This document shows, piece by piece, positions 11,387-21,302 of a stretch of 64,000 nucleotides of DNA. The stretch comes from Methylumidiphilus sp963753955 (lineage in GTDB: Bacteria; Pseudomonadota; Gammaproteobacteria; Methylococcales; Methylococcaceae). The notes beneath the pieces were generated by a model. It made no database searches, was not told where the DNA came from, and saw nothing but the letters and a program-made list of their open reading frames with translations. The stretch covers positions 1 through 64,000 of the forward strand of contig CAVWEM010000009.1 in NCBI GenBank assembly GCA_963753955.1. Reading direction: 5' to 3'. Positions within the stretch are counted from its first letter, which is position 1; each line of letters begins with the position of its first letter. Made by a program: the position numbers and the translations under genes.

Positions 11387-13483
11387 ATGACCAAAGGGCT
11401 TTATCTGACCAGCGGCGCACCCTACAGCGGCAAGACCTTCGTCGCGTTGGGGTTGATGGAATTCCTGGCCGGACAGAGTGGCCGCATCGGTTTTTTCCGG
11501 CCTCTCGTCCACGGAACCGGCGAACAGGATTCTTTCATCAGCCTGATCCAGGATCGTTTCCGGCTGAGCCAGCCGCTGGATTCGATGTATGGCTGCACCT
11601 TCGAGACGGCCCGCGACCTGCTCGTGGAGAACCAGCGGGAAGCGCTTTACAGCCAGATCCTTGACAAATATAAAACCTTAGAAGCCCAGTGCGATTTCGT
11701 GGTCTGTGTGGGAACCGACTATGCCGACGCGTCGCCGGCCGTGGAGTTGGAGTTCAACATGCACATGGCGAACCACCTCGGCCTTCCGGTGCTGCCTGTG
11801 GTCAAAGGCGGGGAGCAGCCGGTTCATGATATCATCGACTCGACCCTGGTTTTTGTCGATCTTTTCCGGGAACATCTGTGCGACATCTTGGCCGTGGCCG
11901 TCACCCATGTCATCCCCGGCGACCGCGCACACCTGCTGGCCGAATTGCAGCGGGTCTTCCACTGCGCCTTCCCGGTTTACGTCCTGGCCGAAGATCCCCG
12001 CTTGAAAAAACCCACAGTCGGCGAGATCGCCGCCGCCCTCCAGGCGGAAATGATCAGCGGCAGCAAAGACTTGCTGGAAGGCGTGGTGGAACATGTCAAG
12101 ATTGCCGCGATGGGACTGCCCGATTTCCTGGAGCGCCTTGAGGGCAGCAGCCTAGTCATCACGCCCTGGGATCGCTCCGACATCATCGTCGGCACACTGG
12201 CTGCGGATCTTTCCCGTCAGTACAAACCCATCGCCGGCCTTATTTTGACCGGTGACCAACCTCCCGCGCCGACGATACTGCGCATCCTGCAAGGCTTGGG
12301 CGCGACCTCGATTCCCATCTTCGCCGTGGCGACCGACACCTACGCCACCGCTCTCGCGGTAGACGCCGTCGAATCCTCCATTGGCCCCAAGGATAGGCGC
12401 AAAATCGCCGCTGCCTTAGGGCTGATCGAAACCTCGGTCAACTTCACCGAATTGATGGGCCGTGTCGCTATGGCCCGTTCCGAACATGTCACGCCGCTGA
12501 TGTTCCAGTACGAGCTGATCCATCGGGCCAAGCGCGAACGCAAGCACATCGTGCTGCCGGAAGGGTTGGACGAACGTGTGCTGCGGGCCGCTGAAATCAT
12601 CCTGCTGCGGGAAGTCTGCGACATTACCCTGCTCGGCAACCAAGAGGAGATCCGGCGAAAAATCGGCAGTTTGGGCCTGTCGCTGGAACGGGCCCGCATC
12701 ATCGACACGCTAACGTCCGAACTGCTGGCACCATTCGCCGAAACCTACCACCAACTGCGCAAACATAAAGGCGTTTCCCTGGAAATGGCCCACGACACGC
12801 TGTCCGAACCCAGCTATTTTGGCACCATGATGGCCCATCTGGGCCATGTCGACGGCATGGTCTCCGGCGCGGTGCACACCACGGCCAACACCATCCGCCC
12901 GGCACTGGAATTCATCAAGACCCAACCCGGCATCTCCATCGTGTCTAGCGTGTTTTTCATGTGCCTGGCCGACCGGGTGTTGGTGTATGGCGATTGCGCC
13001 ATCAACCCCGACCCGACGGCGGCGCAACTGGCCGACATCGCCATCAACTCGGCGGCGACGGCGCAGGCTTTCGGCATAACGCCAAGGGTCGCCATGCTCT
13101 CTTATTCGACGGGTGATTCGGGGCGGGGGCCGGATGTGGACAAAGTGCGCGAGGCGACCCGCATGGCCCAGTTGCGCCGACCGGATCTCAAGATCGAAGG
13201 CCCGCTGCAATACGACGCCGCCATCGACGCCGACGTGGCGAAGTTGAAATTGCCTGGCAGCGAAGTCGCCGGCCATGCCACGGTGTTCATCTTCCCCGAC
13301 CTCAACGCTGGCAACAACGCCTACAAAGCCGTCCAACGCGCCGCCGACGCCATCGCCATCGGGCCGGTCCTGCAAGGCTTGAACAAGCCGGTCAACGACC
13401 TCAGCCGGGGCGCGACGGTGCCGGACATCGTCAACACCATCGCCATCACCGCGATCCAGGCGCAATCGGGCTACGGAATTTGA
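11387..13483 (+). CDS. pta: Phosphate acetyltransferase, long form
   Basis: A 698-residue enzyme converting acetyl-CoA and phosphate to acetyl phosphate and CoA. The N-terminal ~210 residues are a BioD-like P-loop domain (SGAPYSGKT at 9-17), followed by a DRTGG domain around 220-340, and the catalytic PTA domain from ~370 (HIVLPEGLDERVLRAAEII) to the end (FPDLNAGNNAYKAVQ, GPVLQGLNKPVNDLSRG). This three-part layout and length match the long proteobacterial Pta. No ackA is next to it. The gene ends 17 bases before the IS at 13501, so the original downstream neighbour may have been lost. Confidence 0.95.
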   Translation: MTKGLYLTSGAPYSGKTFVALGLMEFLAGQSGRIGFFRPLVHGTGEQDSFISLIQDRFRLSQPLDSMYGCTFETARDLLVENQREALYSQILDKYKTLEAQCDFVVCVGTDYADASPAVELEFNMHMANHLGLPVLPVVKGGEQPVHDIIDSTLVFVDLFREHLCDILAVAVTHVIPGDRAHLLAELQRVFHCAFPVYVLAEDPRLKKPTVGEIAAALQAEMISGSKDLLEGVVEHVKIAAMGLPDFLERLEGSSLVITPWDRSDIIVGTLAADLSRQYKPIAGLILTGDQPPAPTILRILQGLGATSIPIFAVATDTYATALAVDAVESSIGPKDRRKIAAALGLIETSVNFTELMGRVAMARSEHVTPLMFQYELIHRAKRERKHIVLPEGLDERVLRAAEIILLREVCDITLLGNQEEIRRKIGSLGLSLERARIIDTLTSELLAPFAETYHQLRKHKGVSLEMAHDTLSEPSYFGTMMAHLGHVDGMVSGAVHTTANTIRPALEFIKTQPGISIVSSVFFMCLADRVLVYGDCAINPDPTAAQLADIAINSAATAQAFGITPRVAMLSYSTGDSGRGPDVDKVREATRMAQLRRPDLKIEGPLQYDAAIDADVAKLKLPGSEVAGHATVFIFPDLNAGNNAYKAVQRAADAIAIGPVLQGLNKPVNDLSRGATVPDIVNTIAITAIQAQSGYGI

Positions 13484-13500
13484 AAAAACAGGGTTTCAAT

Positions 13501-14574
13501 GGCGTTGGTGCATAAATAATTTGGAGCTTGCATGATCCCTTACCCAATAGGCTCAGGACAACGCTTGCCCTGCCCGGACCGACACCGGCATGCCGAGGTA
13601 GGCCATGGCATTGAGCGCGGCGACGCGCACATGGACCTCTGTCACTTGGCCCTCAAAAATGCGGGAGGCCAATCCGGGGCCGAACAACTGCTTCAGGCGG
13701 TAAATGCCATTTTCGGCGATGCTGCGGCGGTGATAATTGACCGCTTGCTTCCAACCGGCCAAGCCCTTCTCCGCGATGGCCTCCAAGGCCTGGGTGCGGG
13801 GATGGCCCGCCTCCCAAGGAACGGCATTTTCTCTCGGCGGGATGGCCGCCTTCGAGTCCCGCCCCATCGCCGCGTCGTACACGTCGCGGGTGTCACAGGC
13901 ACCGTCGGCGTCGACCCGGCCGATCTCCCCCTCGGCCTGTCCGAGCAAACCCGCGAAGACCCCGGCATCCGTCCACTCCACGGTGGCGACCTCCACGGCG
14001 ACGCACGTCCGCATCAAGGCCCAGATGGACCTTGCGCCAAGTCCGCCGCTTGCCAAGCCCGTGCTGGCGCACTTTCCACTCGCCCTCGCCGAAAATCTTC
14101 AAGCCGGTGGAATCGGCCACCAGATGGACCGGGCCGGTGCGTGGACGGCGCGGGATCTCGGCCCGCAAGCCCCGGGCGCGGCGCGACATCCGGGCATGGT
14201 CGGGGACGGGCGGGTCCCGACCCGTCAACCCGGCCAGCGAGCGGGCCAGCCCTTCCGCCGCCCGGCAGGGCAGGTGGAACACCGCCTTCAGGGTCGGCAG
14301 CGTCTGAATGGCCGCATCCGAGTAAGTGAAAGGCGCCCCGCGTTTGCCGTTGTGGGCAGCCCGCCAATGTCCGCGCAGGAACTCGTCGTCGAACCACACC
14401 GTCAGGCTGCCCCGCCGCACCGACGCACGGTCATGCTCCGGCCAATTCGTGACCCGATACTGCGCCTTTTTGACCGGTTCCGCTTTTGCGATAGGGGTGG
14501 CTTTCGACATCAATGTATATCAGTGGTTTACTGAACTCCATGATAGCTGAACATGGCATTTATGCACCAACGCC
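13501..14574 (-). mobile_element. IS5-family insertion sequence, IS903-like group
   Basis: A 1,074-bp element bounded by perfect 17-bp inverted repeats: GGCGTTGGTGCATAAAT at 13501-13517 and its complement at 14558-14574. The end resembles the IS903/IS102 ends as I remember them. That group makes 9-bp target duplications, but the 9 bases outside each end (GGTTTCAAT and CTTTTCGGC) do not match, so the flanks were probably not joined by a simple insertion. It separates pta from the type III R-M region. Confidence 0.85.
13553..14513 (-). CDS. IS5-family DDE transposase, frameshifted
   Basis: The N-terminal frame runs from 14513 with the first catalytic Asp in VADSTGLKIFGEGEWK. The C-terminal frame (to 13553) carries the second Asp in DGACDTRDVYD and the Y-(2)-R-(3)-E-(6)-K signature in YHRRSIAENGIYRLK, diagnostic of IS4/IS5-type transposases. 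The frames join around 14008-14018 after GLDA and before RTCVAVEV, with one extra base. Some IS5 groups use ribosomal frameshifting, but no slippery run is visible at this point, so a mutation or sequence error is the simpler reading. Confidence 0.8.
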
Positions 14575-14736
14575 CTTTTCGGCTTGATGTTTGGCAGGCT
14601 TCAATAAAAAAAGTTCTTACAGATTGTCACCCCATACCCCCCCACGGCAGATGGTTTTGGTAATGGTGCTTGGCGGAATCGTCCGGGGTTTCCGGCCCCC
14701 AATCTTGGGCAAGCTAGCCCGTGCCTTGGCTTCCGT

Positions 14737-15879
14737 TCAGGCCGGTTCATGCTCAATCAAGAACAGCGTCCTTTGCTCCCGCCCGCTTTGGCTTTCTTCG
14801 ATTTCCTCAAGGCAAGTGAATTGATACCGGCCTCCTATCTTCAAGCCTTCCAAGCTAGGGCCATCCGGTTTGATCTTGCCGGAAAACTCCCCGTCGTCCG
14901 TGGCAAGCCGCCAGTCGCCTTTGCCGTTGTCGGCCTTTTGCAGCGAACCCAGCAACAGCACCGTTTCCGCGCCGATGTTCGAGACGCCGGAAAGATATTC
15001 CACCAGCGGAACCGCTTCCGCCTTCGAGACAGAATACCGCTTAGGGCTGGGATCCCCCGGCTCGGCCCAAGCGTAGCGAAGCCCGGTCTTGTTTTCCACC
15101 AGGAAGCGAAGCAAGCGAAGGTAAGCGCCCGCCAAATGGCCTCGATGGGCTTTGACCATTGCCAAGATTTGCTTAGTGTCGTTCACATGCTCAAAAAAGC
15201 CGTCGATGCGCTCCAAGGCATCGGCCAGCGAGCTATGCTCGAACATGTACGGGGCGGTGGCTGCTTCCAAAACCAGCAGGAACGATCCCGTCGCCGCCGG
15301 AATGACCACGTTCAACAGGTGTGCGTCGGCACGGTCGGCCCCTCGCCGGGTTCCGGCTGGCCTTTCCCGAAGAGCCGCACCGTTGGCGTGTTTGACCAAG
15401 GTTTGCAAGTTTGCCAACAAACCGGCCAAGGTTCCGGCGTGGATTTGATGCGCCTCGGCGGCTTCCGGCGGTTCTACTGCGATTTCCAGCACCAAGTTAT
15501 TGCGGGAACGCGCCTCGCGCAGCGTTTCCGATTCGGCGGGGGAGTCATGCAGCAGAAAGCCGGAATCGGGCAAGTCTGGACAGTCTTGCAGTGGGGAGGT
15601 TTGCGGTTCCAGGGCCAGCGGGGCGTCGAAGCCGTTGCGGGGCATGGCGACAAACCAATCATCCTCGGCCCGTTCCAACAGCAAAGAGCGCAAATCAAGC
15701 TCGCCGATGCGGAATTGCCGCAACCGTTCAGGCTCCACACCCGCCAGAAGATAACGATCCGCCCCATTTATGGGTTCGACCATCACCGCGACGTAATGCC
15801 CGCCTATCGCGTCGCGGGCCTCGAAAAGCTGGATACCATCGTAATAAAACAACGTGGCGGAATAACGGATGCTTTTCAT
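14737..15879 (-). CDS. Protein of unknown function, last gene of the type III R-M-linked operon
   Basis: About 380 residues from the ATG at 15879; a TTG at 15897 would add six residues. I do not recognise a catalytic motif. The N-terminus (LFYYDGIQLFEARDAIGGHYVAVMV) looks like a compact alpha/beta domain that I associate only loosely with a DUF6575-like family. The middle is helical and the C-terminus (about 300-380) looks like a small beta domain (GKIKPDG, GGRYQFTCLEEIEES). It follows the 59-aa gene by 30 bases on the same strand, behind the peptidase-like gene. The conserved neighbourhood suggests an accessory role with that peptidase or the R-M system, but this is inference. Confidence 0.7.
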   Translation of the reverse strand: MKSIRYSATLFYYDGIQLFEARDAIGGHYVAVMVEPINGADRYLLAGVEPERLRQFRIGELDLRSLLLERAEDDWFVAMPRNGFDAPLALEPQTSPLQDCPDLPDSGFLLHDSPAESETLREARSRNNLVLEIAVEPPEAAEAHQIHAGTLAGLLANLQTLVKHANGAALRERPAGTRRGADRADAHLLNVVIPAATGSFLLVLEAATAPYMFEHSSLADALERIDGFFEHVNDTKQILAMVKAHRGHLAGAYLRLLRFLVENKTGLRYAWAEPGDPSPKRYSVSKAEAVPLVEYLSGVSNIGAETVLLLGSLQKADNGKGDWRLATDDGEFSGKIKPDGPSLEGLKIGGRYQFTCLEEIEESQSGREQRTLFLIEHEPA

Positions 15880-15909
15880 GAAACTTCCGCGCCGCAATGT
15901 GCAATCCGC

Positions 15910-16089
15910 TTAAGCAGTAAGCCGGAACCAATCAACAATAGGCTTTGCCGCCGTCGAGTCAAACTCCATCCCGTCCAGGTTGAATAAAATCCGAAGCAGA
16001 TTGCTTAGTTCTGTGTCGTACTCGATGGCCCGGATAAAGAATGAACCTTGCTCTATATCCGTCGCATCAAAAACAAGCTCAAGCCTCAC
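15910..16089 (-). CDS. Small 59-residue protein, translationally coupled to the peptidase gene
   Basis: Starts with GTG whose last two bases overlap the TGA of the 466-residue gene (GTGA, 16086-16089), a typical coupling arrangement. The product begins (M)RLELVFDATDIEQGSF and has a mixed helix/strand pattern with acidic patches; no family recognised. I first suspected that this was the frameshifted end of the upstream protein, because the same frame stays open for about 29 codons upstream. The GTGA overlap and the absence of a homopolymer make a separate cistron more likely. Confidence 0.5.
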   Translation of the reverse strand: MRLELVFDATDIEQGSFFIRAIEYDTELSNLLRILFNLDGMEFDSTAAKPIVDWFRLTA

Positions 16090-17486
16090 CTCAGAGTCCA
16101 GCAGTAAGACTGCCCGCCAAAGAAAACGGGCAAGCTTTGTAACAGTACATCCCGGCGACCGCCTTCGTCCAACCTATCTGAATTGATAAGCTCGGTTTTA
16201 AGATCATTCACAGAAGACAGAAAAATATCCCATTCAAGTTTTTTCGATTCCCAGGAAAGGCTAGGCACGATAGCCGCAATGACTTGCTTGAGGAAAAAAT
16301 CAAACTCAAGAACGAGGTCGTGAATAACGCCAAAAGGAATGCGAATTTTGTGATAAACAGGGATTAACAGAATTTCGGAAATGGCTCGTTTGCCACCTAT
16401 CGCCCCATTAGCACCGAGCCATGAGGTCAATATTGAAGGCTCTACTTTTATTCCATCTCTGTCCGGGTACTCAAGCATTTGATTATCGAACACCATGCGG
16501 GAAAACGGCCCCACTTGGTCATCATGGACATAGATTTTATCAATCCGTGTGGCAGTCAGAAGAAAAGTTGTTCTTTCAAGAGGATCGGCTTGCTCATGCC
16601 CCAAACTATAACCCGTAATTGCAACTGCATGTTTGCCGAAAAATCTAGCTTGCGGATAGCTCGTATCGTATAAGCCAAACCCAAACATCATGGGTATTTT
16701 AGCCCGCAAATAGGCGTAGAGCGTTGCTTTCAGGTGGTAATGGTAGGATGCGTTGACCGCGTAGGGTTCCAGCCCAACCCGTTTAATGGCTTGGGCCATT
16801 TCGGTGGAATTTAGCCCCTTTGATGGCAAAGCTCGCTGGTCTTTGGTCAATATTTCCGTGGCGGTATTGGTAATCGCCGAAGGGGATGGTATCGGATGCT
16901 GGAATATTTGCCCGGTTGCCTGGAATATCGACCATAAAGCGCTTGTCGCACAGGCTGCAACCACGGAATCCTGTTCTTGAAACGCTAGACTATGATGGAC
17001 TTTTAGGCTCAGGCCAAACAAATTGGCCGCATAGCAGCGTGTTGCGGGGAAATGGCGTCGCCCTTCACCGGGATAGGTGACTAGGCAGGTTCTGCCAATA
17101 ATCGTGCGCGGCAGTGGCTTAAGAACGATGAAGCCCAAATAATCCGTTTGCAGGCTTTCGTGGTCGGCCTGCCCGGATTTTCCTAGCAAGCAATTTTCAA
17201 AATCCTCTGACGAGAATGCCAGCCTAAAGAAATGCAGGCGGACGTATTTCCTCGGATAGTCTCGGAAGCAACGGACATAGTATTCCGCGTAGTCTTCCAG
17301 ATAGTCGCGGTCAACATACTCACGCTCCACCACGATAGTTTTCGCACCGATACAGTTGAAATATTCCCGGAAATAGACCGAATGGAGCTTTGCTTCAATC
17401 GCTTGCAATGATGCCCCTGAAACACTGGCAAAAAGATCAAGCAAGCGTTCGAAAGAATACTCATGGACTTCGCAGGATATGGACAT
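16086..17486 (-). CDS. Putative papain/C39-like cysteine peptidase-fold protein
   Basis: A 466-residue protein with no signal peptide. A papain-like triad can be read in order: Cys179 in the helix-start context DSVVAACATSALW, His286 in GKHAVAITGYSLG, and Asp322/Asp323 in YVHDDQVGPFSRM. The Q-x-D-S-x(4)-C and H-A-V-x-I-x-G-Y patterns match C39/BtrH-type peptidases. The first ~170 residues carry an aromatic-rich helical region (REYFNCIGAKTIVVEREYVDRDYLEDYAEYY). It starts 9 bases after the 61-aa gene and is coupled by GTGA to the 59-aa gene, on the same strand as mod and res. It may be an effector or maturation protease of a defence system; inactive transglutaminase-like roles are also possible. 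Confidence 0.65.
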   Translation of the reverse strand: MSISCEVHEYSFERLLDLFASVSGASLQAIEAKLHSVYFREYFNCIGAKTIVVEREYVDRDYLEDYAEYYVRCFRDYPRKYVRLHFFRLAFSSEDFENCLLGKSGQADHESLQTDYLGFIVLKPLPRTIIGRTCLVTYPGEGRRHFPATRCYAANLFGLSLKVHHSLAFQEQDSVVAACATSALWSIFQATGQIFQHPIPSPSAITNTATEILTKDQRALPSKGLNSTEMAQAIKRVGLEPYAVNASYHYHLKATLYAYLRAKIPMMFGFGLYDTSYPQARFFGKHAVAITGYSLGHEQADPLERTTFLLTATRIDKIYVHDDQVGPFSRMVFDNQMLEYPDRDGIKVEPSILTSWLGANGAIGGKRAISEILLIPVYHKIRIPFGVIHDLVLEFDFFLKQVIAAIVPSLSWESKKLEWDIFLSSVNDLKTELINSDRLDEGGRRDVLLQSLPVFFGGQSYCWTLR

Positions 17487-17495
17487 GCGACAGCC

Positions 17496-17681
17496 TCAAA
17501 CGGTAAATGGCTCTTGCAGGGTCTTTAATTCTACCCGACGTTTTTCCTGCAAGCGGGCAGTGACGACCTTGGCTTCTTGCAAGGCTTTTTGGATCGCCTC
17601 TTTGCCTTCTGGGGATTGCAACCATTGCTGCGCGTTATTCTGCAACGCCTGTTGTTGGGCATCTGTCGTAGTTATATTCAT
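17496..17681 (-). CDS. Small Gln/Ala-rich helical protein of 61 residues
   Basis: The product is almost entirely amphipathic helix (NAQQWLQSPEGKEAIQKALQE) and basic in its second half. It resembles small accessory or antitoxin-like proteins, but no family is recognised. It lies 77 bases downstream of the res 3' end and 9 bases upstream of the peptidase-like gene, so it belongs to the same leftward operon. A short AT-rich gap (17700-17757) precedes it and could hold its own promoter. Confidence 0.55.
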   Translation of the reverse strand: MNITTTDAQQQALQNNAQQWLQSPEGKEAIQKALQEAKVVTARLQEKRRVELKTLQEPFTV

Positions 17682-17758
17682 GTCTTCCTCCTCGCTATTT
17701 TAGTTATATTAAGTGATTCGCAGTAAATCTGCCTTTTTAGTATAGCATATTTGCTTAC

Positions 17759-17995
17759 TCAATACTGCCCCAAATGCTCCACGCGAAAAGCTTGATCAGG
17801 TTCCACCCGATTCTCTTTGATAATATATCGGGCAATCCAGAATTTCCCGTCTTCCTTTTGCGTTAATAGCAGCGGCACACCATATGTTTTGTGTTCGGCC
17901 CGCGCCTTCTCCCGCGTTTCTATGCTGTCGAGTATATGCCCGCCCTTGGTTTCCGCCAGCATGACCCCGTAGCCCCGCGTCCGGTCTTTCACTCC
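17759..17995 (-). pseudogene. res: 3' fragment of type III restriction gene res, cut off by an IS
   Basis: This is the displaced C-terminus of the restriction subunit (GVKDRTRGYGVMLAETKGGHILDS and onwards, about 78 residues). Removing the IS (17999-19049) and one AAT copy joins it in frame to the upstream part as FPDFIIGVKDRTRG. It holds the ETK half of the PD-(D/E)XK nuclease motif. Without the upstream part it has no proper start; a GTG within GVKD could in principle initiate. Confidence 0.85.
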
Positions 17996-17998
17996 AAT

Positions 17999-19049
17999 AG
18001 ACTTGTTCCCGACCCTGTTAATTTTTTTAATACTGCCTTATTATAGGGTATCCATACCCTACAGAAAATAGACAACCCATGGCCTTCGAAAGATTTAAAA
18101 AGCTGGATGGCAAGAAGCATGACCGCAAGATTAAGTCCGTCATCGGCATGAGCCTGCCAAAATTCAACATCCTCCTTGCGGCCTTCGCGGCGGCCTACGA
18201 TGCCGTCCAACTGGAAAGGTGTCGGCAGGGCGAAATCAAGCAGGTTCCAACGGGCGGGCCAAAAGGCCATCTCGACACGCCCGGGAAGAAGCTTTTCTTC
18301 ATTTTGTATTACCTCAAGACATACCCCACCTTCGACGTGCTGGGCTTCCTTTTCGGCTTCAGTTCGGGGCATGCCCACAACCATGTGGAGAAACTCCTGC
18401 CCGTCTTGCTGCGGAGCCTGTCGGACCTCGGCGTGCTCCCTGAGCGGTCGCCTGGGACTCCCGAGGAGTTCCTGCGACTCGTCGATAAATATGGCGACGT
18501 CATCATCGACGGGATGGAGTGCGCCTGCGTCAGGCCGCAGGACGGGGAACTCCAGAAGGCCCGCTTCAGCGGAAAAAAAAACGCCACACGCTCCAGGCGC
18601 TCGTCCTCACGACCCTGCACCGGAAAATCCTTTTCCTCTTCTGCGTCTTCGCCGGCAGCGTCCACGACTACAAGCTCATGAAAAAGGTATTCGACCCAAA
18701 ACTGAAATGGTTCCATCGAGTGAATCTGTGGCTCGACCTTGGGTTCCAAGGTGCGCAAAAAGATTATGGCGTGAAATCCAAGATAAACCTTCCACACAAA
18801 AGGCCGAAGAAATCTAAAAACAACCCGAAGCCGAAACTGACCGCCGCGCAGGTCAAACATAACCGGCAGCATGCGGGAACCCGCGTTTCCGTGGAACACG
18901 CCATCGGCGGGATGAAGGCTTTCCATTGCCTGACCCATCGGATCAGAAACCACCTGGACTGGCTCATTGATTTCCTTTTTTGGGTTCCGGCGGGTCTTTG
19001 GAACCTAAAAATAGCCTATAATCATTAACTTAACACCGGGAACAACTCT
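17999..19049 (+). mobile_element. ISL2-like IS5-family element, copy 1 (inside res)
   Basis: A 1,051-bp element with imperfect inverted ends, AGACTTGTTCCCG on the left and, read inwards from the right, AGAGTTGTTCCCG. It is flanked by a 3-bp duplication AAT (17996-17998 and 19050-19052), which fits the ANT target of the ISL2 group. The second copy at 28452-29502 lies in reverse orientation and appears identical throughout the parts compared, including the A9 run and both ends. Confidence 0.92.
18079..19028 (+). CDS. DDE transposase made by probable -1 programmed frameshifting
   Basis: The first frame (18079-18681, MAFERFKKLDGKKHDRK) contains an HTH-like N-terminus and the first catalytic Asp in DVIIDGMECAC. 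The second frame (to 19028) holds the second Asp in LDLGFQG and the Glu in RVSVEHAIGG. The two are joined at nine A at 18573-18581, where the zero-frame codons AAA-AAC allow an A_AAA_AAC slip by -1 into KKKRHTLQALV. The same arrangement in both IS copies argues for a functional slippery site, not damage. Belongs to the DDE_Tnp_4 type by motif. Confidence 0.85.
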
Positions 19050-21302
19050 AATGATAAAGTCGGGGAAATAGCGTTCGCCGCCGGGCAGCACCAAGGCGAC
19101 AGACCACGGCTTGCGCGGCTCGTTGCGATGCCACCACAACACCGTTCCCGATGTGTCCGCGTCCAGCAGTTCGGCGAATTTGCGTTCTGGCTCGTTGAGG
19201 TCTTGCGGCATCACGCCATAGGCGTTCAGCCGCGACAGCACGGCTCCAGGCGGCATTTCCAACGCATCAGGCAGGGAAGCAGTGTCCACGATTTCCTTGC
19301 AGCTTGCCAAGCAAGCCCGCTCTGCGTCGCGCAGCAGGCGGGGATAAGTCGCCAGAATCAGATAGAGCGCCTCCCGCAATTCATCTTCGCATAGCCCCAT
19401 GCCTCGGATGTCGTTGTATTCCAGCCTCAAGCGGGACAGCAAGCTTGCTTCCGCCTCACGCGGGTCGATGGATTGGGCGTCAAACAAAACTCGCTGCGCT
19501 TGGCGGGCTAATTCCACCCTGGAAAGCTTCGCTTGCACCGTGTCAACGACTGCCGGGCGGGAGGTGAAAATATCCTCGATAGTATTGCGGGTAATCTTGA
19601 CGTTTTTACGCCGCCCAGCGTCCAGCACCTCCGGCTGTAGTTTGGACACCGCCATTTGCTTAAGCAACTCGTTGGTGGAAAGCGGCAGGCGCTCAGTTTG
19701 AAACCGCCTCGGCACATCCGCCCGCAATGGGTGAATGTCGTTGCCCGGCAATGGCTTGGCCGGTGTTTGGCTGTTTGGCTGCTTGGTTGCCGGGGAAGGT
19801 TCCGCCCAAGGCAGATAAAATCCCGGCAAGGTTTCGCTCTCATCTTTCCGAAATGGCAAAGGCCCAGGGCTAGGGTCGCCGCCTTCCGCAGCAGGTTTCC
19901 AAGGAGGCGGGACAAACGGTTTCGGCAATAGCGACATTTGTCCGTTGACGGAATATTGCACTTGCGCCTGCCCCGCGACGCGCACCAGCAAGGCATAGTT
20001 GGAAATGGCCGACAGGGCGGTTTCTATTCCGTTGATCTTCTGCCCCGCGCCAATCAAGCCGCCTTGGCTTTCTTGGTCGGCTAGGAACACATAGCCAAAG
20101 CGCAGCAATTCCGGCAAGGTATTGCTCAAAGCCAAGCCTTGCAACTTGCGATGCACACGCAGGATACGCCCGACCACTTGAATGCCGAAGTCCACCGATT
20201 TAGCCCCGCGCATGGACACCACGGTAAACGCTCTCGGTGCGTCAAAGCCCATCGCCACGGCCATCTTGAACAACAGCACTTCCTTGCTTTCGTCCAGCGC
20301 CACCGCCAGCAAGTCGTCGGTCGGCTCGTCGGCGGTGTAGGAAGCTATCGCATCCTTCTGTACACCCAAGGCTAGCAGCTTGGTTCTTGCCTCTTCAATG
20401 GCATGGATACCGTCTTTCCCCTTGTTGGCAACTTGCACCAGCATCAACGGGGTCAGGCTTACCCCGATGTCGGCCAATTGTTTCTTGATGGCTTGATGGG
20501 TTTGCCAACCTTCGGCCAGTGCCGTGCCAGGAATGTCGGCCAAGGCTTTTTGGTCATCGGGGGCTAGATAGGCGATAGAACGTACCCCCACCTTGATAAG
20601 CCCCGCGTCCATCGCAGCTTTGCGCGATACCCGGATGCGGTGCAACTCGCCCAAGCCCGCCAACTGCCTGAATTTTTCAATGTCGGCATCGTCTGGCGTG
20701 GCGGTAATCAGCAAGGTGAAATCCGGCAGCATGATCTCCCGGTAAAAGCGCATGGCTTCGGTTTCATGGGTGAAGCTATGGTGGGCCTCATCCACCACTA
20801 CGCCGATGCGGAAACCGGCTTGTCTTAAATTCACAATGAATTGATCCAGCGACAGCGACAAGTCGCCGTTTTTGCGTAGCCTCCGACTGTCGGCATTCTT
20901 CGCCGCGACTGAAGCCCAAGTGGTGACAAACACATCGCCGGTATGGGTGGAGTAGCCGATGCGCTCACTCGCCAAGTCGCGCACCCGTAGTCCGGTGAAA
21001 TCCTCTTTTAATGCCCCTCTGGCTTGCTCCACCAGATTGGCGAACGGGGTGAACCAAAACCATACAATCTTGGCGTTGTGGCGATGGTCGGGGCGGGCGA
21101 AGGCTTCGGCAATCAGCCCGGCCATTAGAGTCTTGCCCGCCCCGGTGGGGGCTTCCAACAACACACAGCCATTGAACGCGCTGGCGGTTCGTCGGCTCTC
21201 CGTGTCCGCAGACGCTTGAAGCTGGCTTTCGGCGTGGCGGAAAATCTCCAGCGCGTTGTTGACGGCCTCGCGCTGGTAATGTTTGGGAGAAACCACGCTC
21301 AT
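19005..21302 (-). pseudogene. res: Type III restriction subunit Res, helicase part, interrupted by the IS
   Basis: 765 residues as read, of which the last ~11 (PGVKLMIIGYF) are encoded by the IS end. It is an SF2 ATP-dependent translocase/nuclease subunit: Walker A in EAPTGAGKT, DEAH-type Walker B in VVVDEAHHS, motif III LITATPDD, and motif VI in QVVGRILRVHR. The C-terminal nuclease begins with the PDF of GGERYFPDFII, and the IS sits directly after it, separating this Asp from the ETK on the other side. It overlaps the PIN toxin stop codon by 4 bases (ATGA). The restriction activity of this system should be lost; the methyltransferase remains intact. Confidence 0.9.

Noticed and set aside
15910..16190. 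Frameshifted C-terminus of the peptidase-like protein
   Set aside because: The frame is open upstream of the stop, but a GTG overlaps the stop as GTGA and there is no homopolymer, so a separate small gene is favoured.
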